Source of the DNA: Podospora bellae-mahoneyi
Taxonomy: Eukaryota; Ascomycota; Sordariomycetes; Sordariales; Podosporaceae
Assembly (NCBI RefSeq): GCF_035222275.1
Contig: NW_026946359.1
Coordinates: 682,001-746,000, forward strand
Direction of reading: 5' to 3'
Length of the DNA stretch: 64,000 nucleotides
A program made the translations under genes and the position numbers. The notes beneath the pieces were generated by a model, which was not told where the DNA came from, made no database searches, and saw only the letters and a program-made list of their open reading frames with translations. Shown piece by piece: positions 49,539 through 62,957 of the stretch. How positions within the stretch are numbered: the stretch's first letter is position 1; the number at the start of each line of letters is the position of its first letter.

Positions 49539-50372
49539 TTTACTCTCTCAACACGCTCTTTTTTTTCTACATCATTTTAATATCCTGGTCTCTTTTTTTT
49601 CACGAGTTTTTTTATGATGATGATGCAGCAAGCAAGAAAAGCATGGAGTTTTAACGCGGGGAAACTTTTGCATTTTCTTTTCAACAACAATGGCAATGGC
49701 AGGTGGGTGGGCAAATTTGACACAACCTTTATGAGAGGATTGGAAATCATATTTTAGCGGTCTTTTAAAGAGGGATGGGGGGTTTGGGAAAGAAATACCA
49801 AAGAGAAAAGTTACACGCATCTTCTTCGCCTCACACACATGACATGTTTGTGATATGCTCAGTCCTTTTGTTTCCCGACCAGCTCACAGAGACACAACTT
49901 GAGGACCCCCAGCCAAGACGGAGACGGGAAGGGGTTCTGAGTATGCTGGACGAAAGGAATGAATGGGAAAAAGATTGATAATCCTAATTCCGAGAGGTGG
50001 GATGGGATGGGATGGGGATGGGGGAGGACAAGATTCGGTATGGAGCAGGGGGTTGAAGGAGAGGGGAAACCAAAAGGAGGGAGGGATTTTTTCCTTGGCA
50101 AGATCTTATGCATGATGCATCTTTAGGGCGGGGATATGAGAGCGAAGGGGGGTTTACTTGTTCCTTGCTGGTCAAGAGGTGCAGTAGTGTCAGGTATGGG
50201 TGGATAGTATCAAGCTTTTTTGTTGCTTTTTTGTGTTGTGCTCATGGTGGCTGACTGGTGGTGGTGATGATGGAGCCCAAAGAGGAGGGGGGGTTGTTGA
50301 TGTTGATGCTGGCAACATGTAAGCAATAGATATCCTCCCGAAAAGGCCGGATTGGTTGGTTGGTTGGTTAGT

Positions 50373-50396
50373 TCTCTCTCTCTCTCTCTCTCTCTT
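50373..50396. repeat. (TC)n microsatellite
   Basis: A TC repeat of about 24 nt directly following a short TTGG repeat. Confidence 0.9.
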
Positions 50397-51089
50397 TCGG
50401 ACAGGATTTCTTTTTTCTGTTGAGAGAGGGTCGGATATGTCGGGGAGTTTAGGTCGTAAATCCGCCCATAGGTAAGGTACGTAGCCTTGAGATGGGGAAA
50501 TGGGGGATGTGACGTGTTGTCTTCTTGGCTTCGACTCTTTCTCTCACTTCCGGTGTTTCCATTCCCCGGACATCCCGCGCAGCGCAAAATGCGGAGGAGA
50601 AGTTGTTGGAAAGGTAGCCTTATTACCCCCCCCGCCTCTAGCTGTCCCTCAAAAACAGTGGAAGCGAGCGGGTTGACAAGAGCTGGCTATGCTACTTTGG
50701 CTCGTTTAACTGAGGCACTATTACTTGATGATTTCTTGGTGTTGTTTTTTCTGGGGTATGGGGGTATGGGGGTTGGTTTGGGATTCACGCCGCAGAGTAC
50801 CAAGAGAGCGGCGTGGGGGTACAAAACCTGGATGATATGATGATGGGGGATGTGCCATCGGGGTGTTGGTGAAATGTTGCCGAATGAAGAGAGCAGCAGC
50901 CAAGAAATCAAACGGAGTTGTCTCTCCGAATTGTCTTTTGTTTCTTATGATCGATATGAATCTCAGGGGGGAAAAAGGGAGAGGGAGGGTCAGAAGAAGC
51001 TCTCTGAGGTATGTAGTGTTATGCAAGCCAAGACGGCAGGTGGCAGATCGCTACATGGCACTTGGCAAACCTGAAAAGAAAGGCCGAAT

Positions 51090-51114
51090 TGTGTGTGTGT
51101 GTGTGTGTGTGTGT
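51090..51114. repeat. (TG)n microsatellite
   Basis: A perfect TG repeat of about 25 nt. Confidence 0.9.
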
Positions 51115-51746
51115 AAAAGAGGGGATTTTGAGAGATTGTCAAAGTTGCAATTATATGAAGAAGGGGGAGATTCTCATTAACCGCCCAAAGACCCATTCTC
51201 GTCCGATTAATGCTGGTCTTGGCGAGGGGCTCGCAAGTGTCGGGTTGACTATAAGTACTGTGCAGACTGAGGGTAATGGTGTGGTGGAGCGAAGACGTGG
51301 TGAAGAAAAGGCAATAATCGCCACATATTGCTTATCTATGAGATCTGCTGTGGGGCCCATGTGAGCATGCTTCAGGTTGTGTCCCCGTCTCACGGGCTGC
51401 ACTTATCCATAGGACCCCTCCGCGATGACCGTCATCTTGTGCTTGGATTGTGCCACTGTATGGTGACTGCCTGACTCGGGATGACAAGCACGTTGATCAG
51501 GGGAGGCGGCTGATATCAGGAAACCACATGATTGTTTTCTCAACTACACAAAAATATGAACAGATACCCATCACAACCACCCCCTGGGATTTCTCACCAA
51601 TCTCAGATCCCTTCTTTCTCGGCGGCGCTCAGCAGATCTTGATCAACGGCACTGGCCCGTCTTGGCGAAAGCACACAACTCTTGGCAGCCCGGGAATGTC
51701 TTCTGTTTTCTCAGCGAACGCCGAAGTTTATCACGGTCTCCGACAC

Positions 51747-52769
51747 TCAGGAGAAGGGGTCTGGGGCCTCGACCTTCTTGATCCTGAACTGAGCCGAGTC
51801 GATGCCGCATTCTTGAATCAGCCTCGGAATGTTGACCTCTGCCCAGAATTTCTTGTCGAAGCTGTCAAATCGGCGTCGGCAGCAAGTTTCGCCAGATAAG
51901 TGCTTCAAGAAGCACATCGGAGGTTTATCGTCAGACTTCTCGCCTGAGCCGACTTCGGGAGCGTGGCACTGGCACCAGAAAGAAGGGCTGTCCGACTTGC
52001 GTACTCTCATCGATGCCTTCTCCAGGTAGGGGTCCGACAAAACCACCAGCAGCGCTTTCATCACCGGGTTGCGCCTCAAAGACATCGTCGTACGCATAGC
52101 GTCTTGTGGTGGTGCAAATAAGCCATAGTGTGGTGAAACGCAACGGACAAGGCCTTCGTTGCCCAAGGGGACTTCAACCTCGAGGCGGCGAAGCCTTCCG
52201 TTAAGTATCATATAGCCCAGCGCAGGTATCAGCTTGTTTTCCAGGTAGGCACCTCCGAACCGGTCAATACGAACAAGGACATGCCGCAAGCTCAGCCTTG
52301 GGCCTTCGACTGACCCAAGATTGCCGTCATCCTGCGTATCGGAGCTCCTCAGCAGCAACCTATCGACTTTCCCTGTCTTCATGAGGACCTTCCGGATGCC
52401 ATGTTGGTCGGTCTTTAGTGTTTTCGACCGTTGGCTCGCCAAGCGAAGATGAAACATATTCCTGCCGTAGTATATCCCGCTCGCAATTCTATACAATTCC
52501 GTACACGTGAGCATCATGTTTACAGGCGGGCCTGCCACGTAAGGTTCGAAAGCAGTAGGGTCATTGAGGAAATCCCGGGCAGTTTGGCCAACGCCTCGAG
52601 CGCTGATCACATGGCCGTTGGTGACGTATACGCCTCCCGGATGGAGGCATACGTGCTCAACTATCTGCTCGCGGATTTCTGGAGGTAGGTCGAAAAAGTA
52701 ATGAAACTTGTTGTTGTGTGTTATACTCGTCTGCTGTGGATTCGGTGCGCTGATATCATGGGATTCCAT
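51747..52769 (-). CDS. F-box-like accessory protein of filamentous ascomycetes
   Basis: Seen: an uninterrupted 340-aa frame with a Met start and no introns. Residues about 22-40 read FHYFFDLPPEIREQIVEHV, a typical degenerate fungal F-box-like opening (hydrophobic-LPxEIRxxI). Then comes a long region with alternating helices and strands (RRLEVEVPLGNEG, VMKALLVVLSDPYLE), and a Cys/Trp-containing C-terminus (SFWCQCHAPEVG ... GETCCRRRFDSFDKKFW). Known: ascomycetes carry many lineage-specific proteins of this kind, some linking substrates to SCF ubiquitin ligases; most are uncharacterised. It lies at the edge of an AT-rich, repeat-bearing stretch, which fits an accessory gene. The frame is intact. 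Function is not assignable. Confidence 0.75.
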   Translation of the reverse strand: MESHDISAPNPQQTSITHNNKFHYFFDLPPEIREQIVEHVCLHPGGVYVTNGHVISARGVGQTARDFLNDPTAFEPYVAGPPVNMMLTCTELYRIASGIYYGRNMFHLRLASQRSKTLKTDQHGIRKVLMKTGKVDRLLLRSSDTQDDGNLGSVEGPRLSLRHVLVRIDRFGGAYLENKLIPALGYMILNGRLRRLEVEVPLGNEGLVRCVSPHYGLFAPPQDAMRTTMSLRRNPVMKALLVVLSDPYLEKASMRVRKSDSPSFWCQCHAPEVGSGEKSDDKPPMCFLKHLSGETCCRRRFDSFDKKFWAEVNIPRLIQECGIDSAQFRIKKVEAPDPFS

Positions 52770-53590
52770 ATTCCAAGGCAGCGTAGACTCGTCGTGTCCT
52801 AGAGAGAGCGACTAAACACCATAAATAGACTCCGGTTAAACATCAAGAGATATTGTGACAATGAAGACGATGTGTTGAGTGAGCAAGCTGAAGGTAATGA
52901 TAGGAAGGAACCAGCATTTCAATGTGCGGGGGAGAACGGAAGTCCACAAAGCTTGGGGCGGGGCCGAGGTAACAGACTCCACCGCAGATTGGTTGGCGCT
53001 GGGATACTCCTGAGCCTCAACGTTGGGCTTCCTCCCCATCAGTGATCAGGCACCCTGAACCTTCAGAGGTAACTCATCAAACTGGAGCCAGTATTTAAAA
53101 GCACTTTCGATGTGGGCTGGAATAATCTTGATCTTGCCAGCTAAACCGGCATTCTATCCAGCAGAAAGAGGGGGGTCGGCACTCTTTAGAATAGAGTGGA
53201 TTACTGCCAATGGGATAGTGTAAGTGATGGCTTGAGAAAAGGACTGATCAGCGAGTCTCTTCAGTTCCAAAGAAGCCACCAGAAGTGCCGATGAGACAGG
53301 CTTTTATAATTTACACCGTAGCGATATGTTACTTGGAATCTTACTTAAGCCACAGATCAGCCTGGCAGCACGTGAATTGTACCCGAAGCCGTTGGCTACA
53401 ATTAAGGGAGCCCTCCAAGATCGAAAGATTGGATCTTAAAGATTTGGCGGATAGTTATGCATACCCTCATGACTAGACCGACTTGATGTCTTCCAAGTCT
53501 AACAGTAGGCCCTCACGCTATCTTTGAACACCTCAAAACAATCATCAGACACCTACCAAGACATAACAAAGGTTTATTTGAAATACTTCT
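52770..53590. other. Intergenic region upstream of the F-box-like gene
   Basis: About 820 bases, increasingly AT-rich to the right. It holds the promoter of the minus-strand F-box-like gene. Short frames only; nothing recognised. Confidence 0.4.
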
Positions 53591-54091
53591 ACACAAATTC
53601 ATATTCAAAATACACATGCAGATGATACTATCATGCCTCTTAGCTATCTTTCAATGCGTATCAATTATCTTCGGATGTGTGTTGAATATATTCTAATGCG
53701 TATTAAGTGATAATACAGGCATTTTAAACATCCTGTTATGTGTTCTGGGAACAGGCCAATGCCTATAGAAGATAATGGTAGGCCTGTTAAAGACAGTGGA
53801 ACTCCTATGGAAAAGACAAGACATATTTTTATGCAATGGTTGTGTTTGGAATATTTGAGAAGGCATATATACTGACAGCTGAGGCCTGTTTGACATCTCT
53901 GTAGGCCTCAAAAGCATCCATATAGGCCTATGATAGTTGTTCACAGGCTTCTTGATAGGAACTGGAGGCATTGTTTGTATCTGCTAAGCTGTCTTGGGGA
54001 TGTAAACAGACATCTGGTCTATCATTATACGCCTGTGAGACATGACAATAGGCATAGCAAACATCAAAAGCATAGAATAAGGAAAGTTCAG
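53591..54091. repeat. Degenerate 21-bp tandem repeat (minisatellite)
   Basis: Seen: units beginning AGGC or ATGC recur every 21 bases, e.g. at 53633, 53654, 53675, 53696, 53717, 53759, 53780, 53861, 53882, 53903, 53924, 53945, 53966 and 54050. About 23-24 units are detectable, with diverged copies in between. One unit (53822-53839) is three bases short; I see no indel that is not a multiple of three. On the minus strand, 54298-53693 is open except for one stop, and reads as seven-residue units that often begin Arg-Pro or Met-Pro (RPIWMLL, RPTEMSN, RPQLSVY). Inference: an old, AT-rich minisatellite that may once have been translated as a heptapeptide repeat. There is no spacer/repeat structure like CRISPR. 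Confidence 0.75.
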
Positions 54092-54561
54092 TCGGGGGTA
54101 AGAGCCATTCTTCAACAATGCGAACATATCATAACACGAAGCAGCAGCCAAAAAGACAGCTCCACATGGGTCAACAAACAAATCAAACATTTGGTCATCA
54201 CTATACTTTTTGGTGAACCTCCCTAGTCTACATGCATGGCGCCAAAGAGATTCGGGTCGTAAGAAAATAAAAAGAGGAAAACACCCCAATCGTTGCAATC
54301 TTTGACATCCTCTTTTTGCCTAAGACGATGGCTCCGCAGCGAAATGCAATTCGAAGCCTGGATCCCTCTAACTTTTTTGTGTTCCGCTCCGCGAAACAGC
54401 ATGGAAAGACGCCTCCCGTCATACCGAAAGGGCCCTAAAACGGCGGGCCCCGCTTGATGATCCAGACCGTGGCTTCATATCCCGTCCCAAATGCGCCCGA
54501 AAACCTAGGTGAAAAGGCCCACCAAACAACCGCTCACTCGTTAAAGCGAAGAAATGACAAT
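54092..54561. other. 3' flank of the SSB gene
   Basis: About 470 bases between the 21-bp repeat and the Hsp70 stop. It includes AT-rich sequence to about 54250 and a more GC-rich 3' UTR-like part. No gene is supported. Confidence 0.4.
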
Positions 54562-56798
<2,237 letters not shown>

Positions 56799-57537
56799 TG
56801 TGAAGGATGTGTGGTTGATGAAGGGAAGTTTGTGAGGGAGAGCTGAATCTGGCGCAAAGAAGGAAACCCGATTGCAGCGTGGGGCAGGCGGGAGGGTTCT
56901 TAAATTTTCACAGATTTTTCGGTTGCGTTGAACTTTTTTTTCGTTCCCGCCAAGCCACGCCTCTAGCCCCACCCTCTTCCCACATCCAGTTAGAGAAGTG
57001 AGGGGCCAACCTGGGAGATAAGCTTATCAGCCCCACCTCGTGACAAAACACGTGACAAGAGTGGTTGCGGAGGTGGGAGGACCCTGGTCAACGGGGGCGC
57101 TAAACTGACAAGAGGGTGGGTGGTTTTGGGCGAGCGCCCGCCCGCCGCCCTCCAACACTGATGAATTTGCGACTGACGATTTAACAAACCTCTTCGAACC
57201 ACGACGCCACTACCGCACACACCCTGACCTTTGCCTGGAGCAAAGTCAAGCTTTCCTTCCTCACCTGCCATTAGAAAGAGCTACCTGCACCTGCCCCCGG
57301 CGGTTAATTGAGCTTTTTTCCCACCACCCAAACCGACAGGAGAACCCGAGTCGCATCTCTGCGAATCCCTCCCACTCAAAAAACCCAACGCCAAAAACGA
57401 GCGAACTGCGGGACGCAATCTTTGTTGCCCTGTGGACCCCTCTACCCAACTCCAAACCTCACCTCCCCATTTCCCGACACGGCAGTGTTTCGCATTCGAC
57501 AAGTCGCCGCTCCACACACACACACACAAACCTCACC
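56799..57537. promoter_or_regulatory. Bidirectional promoter between SSB and eIF4E
   Basis: A 739-base head-to-head interval. It contains a perfect 12-bp palindrome GATAAGCTTATC (57017-57028) with back-to-back GATA motifs, and CGTGACA repeated at 57039-57045 and 57051-57057, the second overlapping an E-box CACGTG. The part next to eIF4E is C-rich leader with a CACACACACA run just before the ATG. Confidence 0.55.
57017..57028. promoter_or_regulatory. Palindromic double GATA motif
   Basis: GATAAGCTTATC is a perfect inverted repeat combining two GATA sites. GATA-type factors (nitrogen or light regulators in fungi) bind such sites; binding here is inference only. Confidence 0.4.
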
Positions 57538-58425
57538 ATGTCCGACCAGGTCGATCTTACCACCATCCCCATCTCCCCCGATGGAGGTAACAAGCCCGAG
57601 GGCGCCTCCTCCGAGGACAACGACAAGACCGTCACCGTTTTCCACGACAAGGACAACTTCAATGTCAAGCATCCCCTTTCCAACAGGTGGACACTCTGGT
57701 TCACCAAGCCTGCCAGCGGAAAGGTTGGTATCTCTTTGGGTGCCCCGCACCTGCACGAACAGTCTCGGCTCAGCTACTAACCGGACGATTCAGGGCGACA
57801 ACTGGAACGATTTGCTCAAGGAAGTGATTACCTTTGAGTCTGTTGAAGAGTTTTGGGGTGTCTACGTATGTTGATAGGATCCTGTGACCCTGTGTTCCTG
57901 ATTTAGTATACGTGACTGACTCTTGTTCCTCTACAGAACAACATCGCTCCTGTTTCCGAGCTTGCGCTCAAGTCTGATTACCACCTCTTCAAGGAGGGTG
58001 TGCGACCCGAGTGGGAGGACCCCCAGAACAAGCATGGTGGCAAGTGGTCGTACCAGTTCAAGGAGAAGAGAAACATCAGCATCGACGACCTTTGGCTGCA
58101 CACCATGCTCGCCGCCATTGGCGAGACCCTGGAGAACGAGGAGGACGGCGAGGTCATGGGCGTTGTTGTCAACGTGCGCAAGGCCTTCTTCAGAATCGGT
58201 GTCTGGACCCGCACCACCGGGAGACATGTGCCGGGCCGTGGTGACGGTGATGTTGCCGGCGGCAAGGGCCGCTCCCCTGAGAAGGGCAAAGAGATTCTGA
58301 TGACGATTGGCAAGCGGTTCAAAGAGGTCCTCAGACTGCCTGCCACCGAGCAGCTCGAATTCTCTGGTCACACCGACAGTGCTCACAGTGGTAGCACTCG
58401 TGCCAAGGCGAAGTTCGTGGTGTAA
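57538..58425 (+). CDS. eIF4E: Translation initiation factor eIF4E (cap-binding protein)
   Basis: Seen: three exons, 57538-57723, 57794-57865 and 57937-58425, with GT-AG introns of 70 and 71 nt, 248 aa. The N-terminal tail is disordered (MSDQVDLTTIPISPDGG). The conserved core follows: HPLSNRWTLWFTKPASGK, FESVEEFWGVYNNI (cap-stacking Trp), LFKEGVRPEWEDPQNKHGGKWSYQF (second cap-stacking Trp), WLHTMLAAIGE and VNVRKAFFRIGVWTRT. Known: these aromatic and charged residues sandwich m7G and contact eIF4G/4E-BPs on the dorsal face. The Gly-rich insertion (GRHVPGRGDGDVAGGKGRSPEKGK) after the cap pocket is longer than in yeast but common in filamentous fungi. The exon joins restore the conserved blocks. 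Confidence 0.96.
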
Positions 58426-59381
58426 GTTTTTTGGGGATGGTTAATTGCTAGAATATGTTTAAGCATGCATACGCCCTGATATTGGCTCTCTTATCCGAGA
58501 GCATATCATATCAGCCTGGCTTTATTGGCAGGACCGGGATAAGAAATAGACACGATGAGACGACAAATAGGCGGATCTCTTTCATTCCTTTGCGAAAAGT
58601 TGGTCATTTCATTTTACGTCGAGGGTGCACGGGGGGAACGGCTCTCAGGACTGCTCATGGTTTATTCAATACTAGGACGTTATCTGCGATTTTGCAAGGC
58701 GTTTTCACAGTCGGGAGTCAATATATGTTAGCTTTTAGAGTCAATATCATGCAATCTTGCTGCTATTGCTGCTCATGTTGCGTAGCTGCAACCGGTGATG
58801 ACAAAGAGATGGAGTGGTGACAACAATGCCTTGTTTGAGTGGGGTTGAAATTCGTGGAAAAACAAGCCGAGATGTCACACCAATCGAGATGAACTGTATA
58901 ATGGAGATGTGATAGAGTCTTTGACTTGTTGTAAGACTATTGCCTCTTATTCAGGCGCATATCCAGGCGTATAGATCTTACTTGTCGGGTTCTAGGTCTC
59001 TAAGGTTTATCTATGGCTGATAGAGAACAGTATTCCCCGCAGGGTGTCCGTTCCAGTGAAATTGATGCTTGAGAGCTTCTGAGACATATCTAGATGCTAT
59101 CTCGAGTGTTTTATGGACTTTACTTGGGACATAAATGCCGAGGTAAGTTTTGTATACGCTCTCAACGGTTGGAAGCATATGAAAAGAAGACATGATGGGT
59201 CAGTTCAATTGTGCCTTCTCACTCTATTACACCCCAGACCAAACAATGCGATTATTTGATCAGAAAACTCCCAGCATCATGCACACTCATCATTAGTACT
59301 AGCCTTCTAAACTCCCAAAGAATCTATACCATAGGAGAGTCTAATTCTATCATTTTTTTTTCTCTCTTCCCCCTTCCTATC
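58426..59381. other. Convergent intergenic region
   Basis: About 956 bases between eIF4E (+) and the acyl-CoA synthetase gene (-), AT-rich, with only short unsupported frames. Confidence 0.45.
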
Positions 59382-61364
59382 TTACATCTCATCCCCACTG
59401 AACTCCTCCCTAAAAACCTCCTTCACCAGCACCTTCTTATTGATCTTCCCCATCGCATTCCTCGGAATATGATCCACCACCCTCAGCACCTGCGGGATCT
59501 TATACCCCGCCAACCTCTCCTTCAACGCCCTCCTCATCTCCAACGGCGACCACTTCCCCTCCTTGCAATGCTCCCTATCCAAAATCACCACCGCGCCCAC
59601 CTTCTGCCCCCACTTCCCACTCGGCACCGCCAGCACCGCAACCTCGGCCACCTGAGGCAGAGACAACATCTCCCTCTCCACCTCCAACGCCGAAACCTTC
59701 TCCCCCCCCGACTTGATAATATCAGCTGACTTCCTCCCCAAAATAAAATACATATCCCCCCTCGCCCACTCCCGTTGAGTCTTCATCTCGCTCCTCCCCG
59801 CCTTTTCCGGACCAGGTCTCCTGACGGCAACATCCCCAGTCTTGAACCACGACCCCCTCCCGTCCTTCCCTTCCACAAACTCCTTCTTCGTAGCCTCTTC
59901 GTTACGCCAGTACTCTGCAAAAATCGTCGGCCCCCGAAGCTGAATCTCCCCCACCCTCTCCCTTCCCGTCTCGAGGTCCTTTTCCTGCCCCTTTTCAATG
60001 ACTTGATGCGTGTCAACATCTACCAATCTTGCTTCTACCCCGGGTAAAGGCCACCCGACGGAGCCATCCACCCGATCGTTTGGATCGAGGCCGCAAGAGA
60101 GCGCCATGCCTACTTCTGTCATGCCGAAGCGTTCGAGCAAAATGTTCCCCTTGCTCAAGTCCGCCCAGGCACGCTTGATGGGGGTGGGCAGGGCGGCGGA
60201 GCCGGAGATTGTCAGGCGGAGGTGGGCAGGGGAGATGGCTTCCCTGGCGGGTTCTTGGAGGTCTTCGGGGAGGGTTTTGAAGCTGGATAGGAGCCGGGAA
60301 TAAATCGTTGGCACGGCGGTCAAGAATGTGATTTTGGGTTGGTCAGGGGGGGGTGTGGTGGTGAAGGGGGCGGCCAGACGTTTCCATACTGCGTCTGCGT
60401 TGAAGGGGTAGAGGAATTCGATGGAGCTGCCTGTGAAGAGGGGGGTGAAGATGGCGTTGATAGTGCCGTGAATGTGGTGGAGGGGGAGGAGGTGCAGCAG
60501 GTGGTCGGAGGGGGCGTATTCCCAGGCTTGGATCAGGGAGCGGGCTTGGGCTGTCATGGCGGCTTGGGGGATGAGGACGCCTTTCTGGTAGGTAGGGGAG
60601 GGGGGGTTAGAAACTTGCGTGGGTGTGTAACTTATCTGGGGTTTGACTTACAGGTCGGTTGGTGGTACCAGAGGTGTACAGCATCATACCGGCGGAACCG
60701 GGACTAGACTTGTCGAGTGTGACCTTTTCGTGGGGGCCTCCACCTTGGAGCTTATCGAGCTGGAGGAAGGTTGGTTGGACATCCAGCTCTGTTTTGAGAA
60801 CTTCTTGAGCTTTGGAGGCAAATTTGCTGGTGGCTAACAACATCAATGCCTCGCTGTGGTTCAAGATGTACTGAAGCTCCGAGGCTGGAAAGGCTGGAGA
60901 CATGGGCACAGCAATCGACTTGGCCCCGAGGATGGCCAGGAGAGTTACTTGGACAACAGAATCAGCCTCGTGAATTTGCCGGTGGGTTGGAAACGTGAAA
61001 TTGGCTTACCCACATAGTCGTAGCTGTTCTCGGCCAAGAAAGCAATACGCTCACCATCCAGATCCTCCCTCCCGGCGCTCTCATAGAGACGATCCCTGGC
61101 CTTGGCTACATCCCCCAACAGCTCACCGTACTGAAAGCGCCGGCCGCTCTTGGAGTGAATAACCACAGTTGACTCCGGGTCATGCTTGGAGATTGCCTCG
61201 AAAACGGGCAGCTTGGGCAGCGTCGAAACCATCCTGAGGCCTGTAAAAGAAAACGACGACGACGATGATGATATCCTGAAACGGTGTAGTAAAGATGAAG
61301 CAGAGACGGGAGCAGGTATTATCCGAACACCAGAGCTCCTGCCGAGTGCGCGGGCAAGGAACAT
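59382..61364 (-). CDS. ACSF3-like acyl-CoA (malonyl-CoA type) synthetase
   Basis: Seen: three exons, 61364-61010, 60947-60652 and 60584-59382, GT-AG introns of 62 and 67 nt, 617 aa. The N-terminus is Arg/Ser-rich and lacks acidic residues (MFLARALGRSSGVRIIP...HRFRISSSSS), a likely mitochondrial presequence. Adenylation domain motifs: YTSGTTNRPKGVL (P-loop), HLLPLHHIHGT, TAVPTIYSR, ERFGMTEVGMAL (about 365-376), WFKTGD (Asp about 468), GRKSADIIKSGGEKVSALEVERE (about 500-522) and the catalytic Lys in NAMGKINKK. Known: ANL-superfamily enzymes make acyl-AMP then acyl-CoA. LPLHHIHG and SADIIKSGG.KVSALE are typical of the ACSF3/malonyl-CoA synthetase branch. Inference: malonate or methylmalonate activation in mitochondria. 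No peroxisomal SKL tail is present. All motifs are intact. Confidence 0.88.
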
Positions 61365-62307
61365 AGGAAAGGAAGAAGAAGGGGGCCGAAGTAGCGGCGG
61401 CGGCGCGGGGGAAAAGGGGAGGATCCGGTTTATAAGTTGCCTGCCCGGCCCTGAAACCTGGACTCTGAATCTGCGGTTACTAGCTTCGGATAACGCAGGT
61501 CGGTGGAATAGGAAGGCAAAGCAGCCAGGGGCTTGGTCCTCACACACCACCACCAACACCACCACTCGCACAAAAGCACATACACTACACTGCGGGATGT
61601 AGCAACGGCTCGGCTGCCAGGACCGGGAGCTATGCAACAATTTCCCCAGCGGCTATCCCGTATCAGAGATCGCCGTATTTTTCTTACAGGGGGCGGTGGC
61701 TAAAGTAAGGGTACGCTGAGATACCTAGGTACTGTGTCGGGTGGGTGTGGTGAGATGGAGATTGGAGAGAGGGAGACGGGGCAACGGCGGTCTGGTCTGA
61801 AGCCGAGTCCGGCAGTACGCTTCCTACTTCTTTCTCCGGGCAGGCCCGCAGAAATTGTGGAGCAAAAAATGAGAAAGGTCCCGCGGGGCACTCAGGATGA
61901 CGAAAGCTTATGCTTGGGCAAAGTCGAAAGCCTCATCAGGGCCGCCGCACGCAAATAGCCCATTCTTGCGCGGCCCTCTATTACCTCGGTGGAGACCGTG
62001 GGGATACTCCTTTACAGTGTGATAGAGTTGCTTTCCATTGTCTTTGCAGTCCGTTGGAAAATCAGCATCCCACCACCCAAAGCTCATCCCTTGCAGCAGA
62101 CGGGACAGGGATTAACAGCCTGGGGCCAACTCCCATTGGTCTCCAACGCCGGCGAGGGGCTGCCCCACGTTTGTACCGGCGATTCGATTTCAAGCCTTGG
62201 AAATCGACCGACGACAAACACCACACCTCTGATTGGCATTTGGGAAGCCCATCTTGCATATTGTCGTCTTGTTCTCCCCGCAGAACGGCACGTCCACTTC
62301 TCGCTCC
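61365..62307. promoter_or_regulatory. Divergent intergenic region between acyl-CoA synthetase and BolA genes
   Basis: A 943-base head-to-head interval. The synthetase frame remains open upstream to 61640, but this part is not family-like and is treated as leader. No other gene is supported. Confidence 0.45.
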
Positions 62308-62808
62308 ATGTTGCGCCGAACCGCCTTGAACCATCTGTCGAGAGCCTTTCGCCGGCCGCTTTCCACCATGGCATCATCAGACACTCCCGTCGAGGATGTG
62401 ATCCGGGAGAAGGTACATACATACCTACATACATTGCTCGTCGCTCTAAATTTGTCTGGCTGGTTGGTAGTGTGCCGAGCTATTATGGAACGCTGACTTG
62501 CTTGTCTTGTCTACTACAACCAGATCTCCGCTGCTCTCCAGCCCACCACCCTCGAGATTCACAACGATTCCCACCTTCACGCCCACCACAAGGCCATGGA
62601 AGGTAGCACCTCGAGAGAGACTCATTTCAGGGTAATCATCACCTCCGAGGCATTTCGCTCCAAGATGCAGCCCGCCCGCCACCGCTTGGTCTACTCGCTG
62701 CTCAAGGACGAGATGGCCCGAGAAGGCGGTATCCATGCTCTCCAACTACGGACCATGACGCCTGAAGAGGAGGAGAAACGACGTGCTCAGGAGGCTGGAG
62801 ATCAGTAA
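62308..62808 (+). CDS. BOL1: BolA-family protein, mitochondrial Bol1-like
   Basis: Seen: two exons, 62308-62412 and 62524-62808, with a 111-nt GT-AG intron, 129 aa. The N-terminus (MLRRTALNHLSRAFRRPLSTM) is Arg-rich with no acids, a typical mitochondrial presequence. The BolA domain follows: VEDVIREKISAALQPTTLEIHNDSHLH with HHKAMEG, then ETHFRVIITSEAFRSKMQPARHRLVYSLLKDEM and GGIHALQLRTMTPEEE. Known: BolA proteins work with monothiol glutaredoxins in 2Fe-2S cluster handling. The conserved His in RHRLVY is a cluster ligand candidate, and the terminal HALxLRTMTPEE favours the Bol1/BOLA1 branch over Bol3. An alternative internal Met at residue 21 (MASSDTP) could give a non-mitochondrial form. Confidence 0.92.
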
Positions 62809-62957
62809 ACCAGACTTGACTCCAGAAGAGCAAACCGAGAAATGTAAAATAAAACATGATACCCCCTTTACGACCAATTGCACGAAGGTTGATATGAAAA
62901 AGGCTTGCCTGACAGCCGGCTTGGTACCTGACATCTACTCCTACAAAGCGGTCATGC
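62809..62957. other. Short convergent spacer
   Basis: 149 bases between the BolA gene and the convergent edge gene. Any transcripts of the two probably overlap at their 3' ends. Confidence 0.4.

Larger units (their letters stand above)
49539..51746. other. Convergent intergenic region with microsatellites
   Basis: About 2.2 kb between the 113-aa gene (+) and the F-box-like gene (-). It contains T-rich 3' UTR sequence, a (GGGAT)n-like patch near 49998-50020, (TTGG)n at about 50352-50368, (TC)n and (GT)n runs. No gene is supported. Confidence 0.5.

Noticed and set aside
53591-54091. CRISPR-like array
   Set aside because: Period of 21 bases with no conserved repeat/variable spacer partition, in a eukaryotic genome; it is a degenerate tandem repeat.
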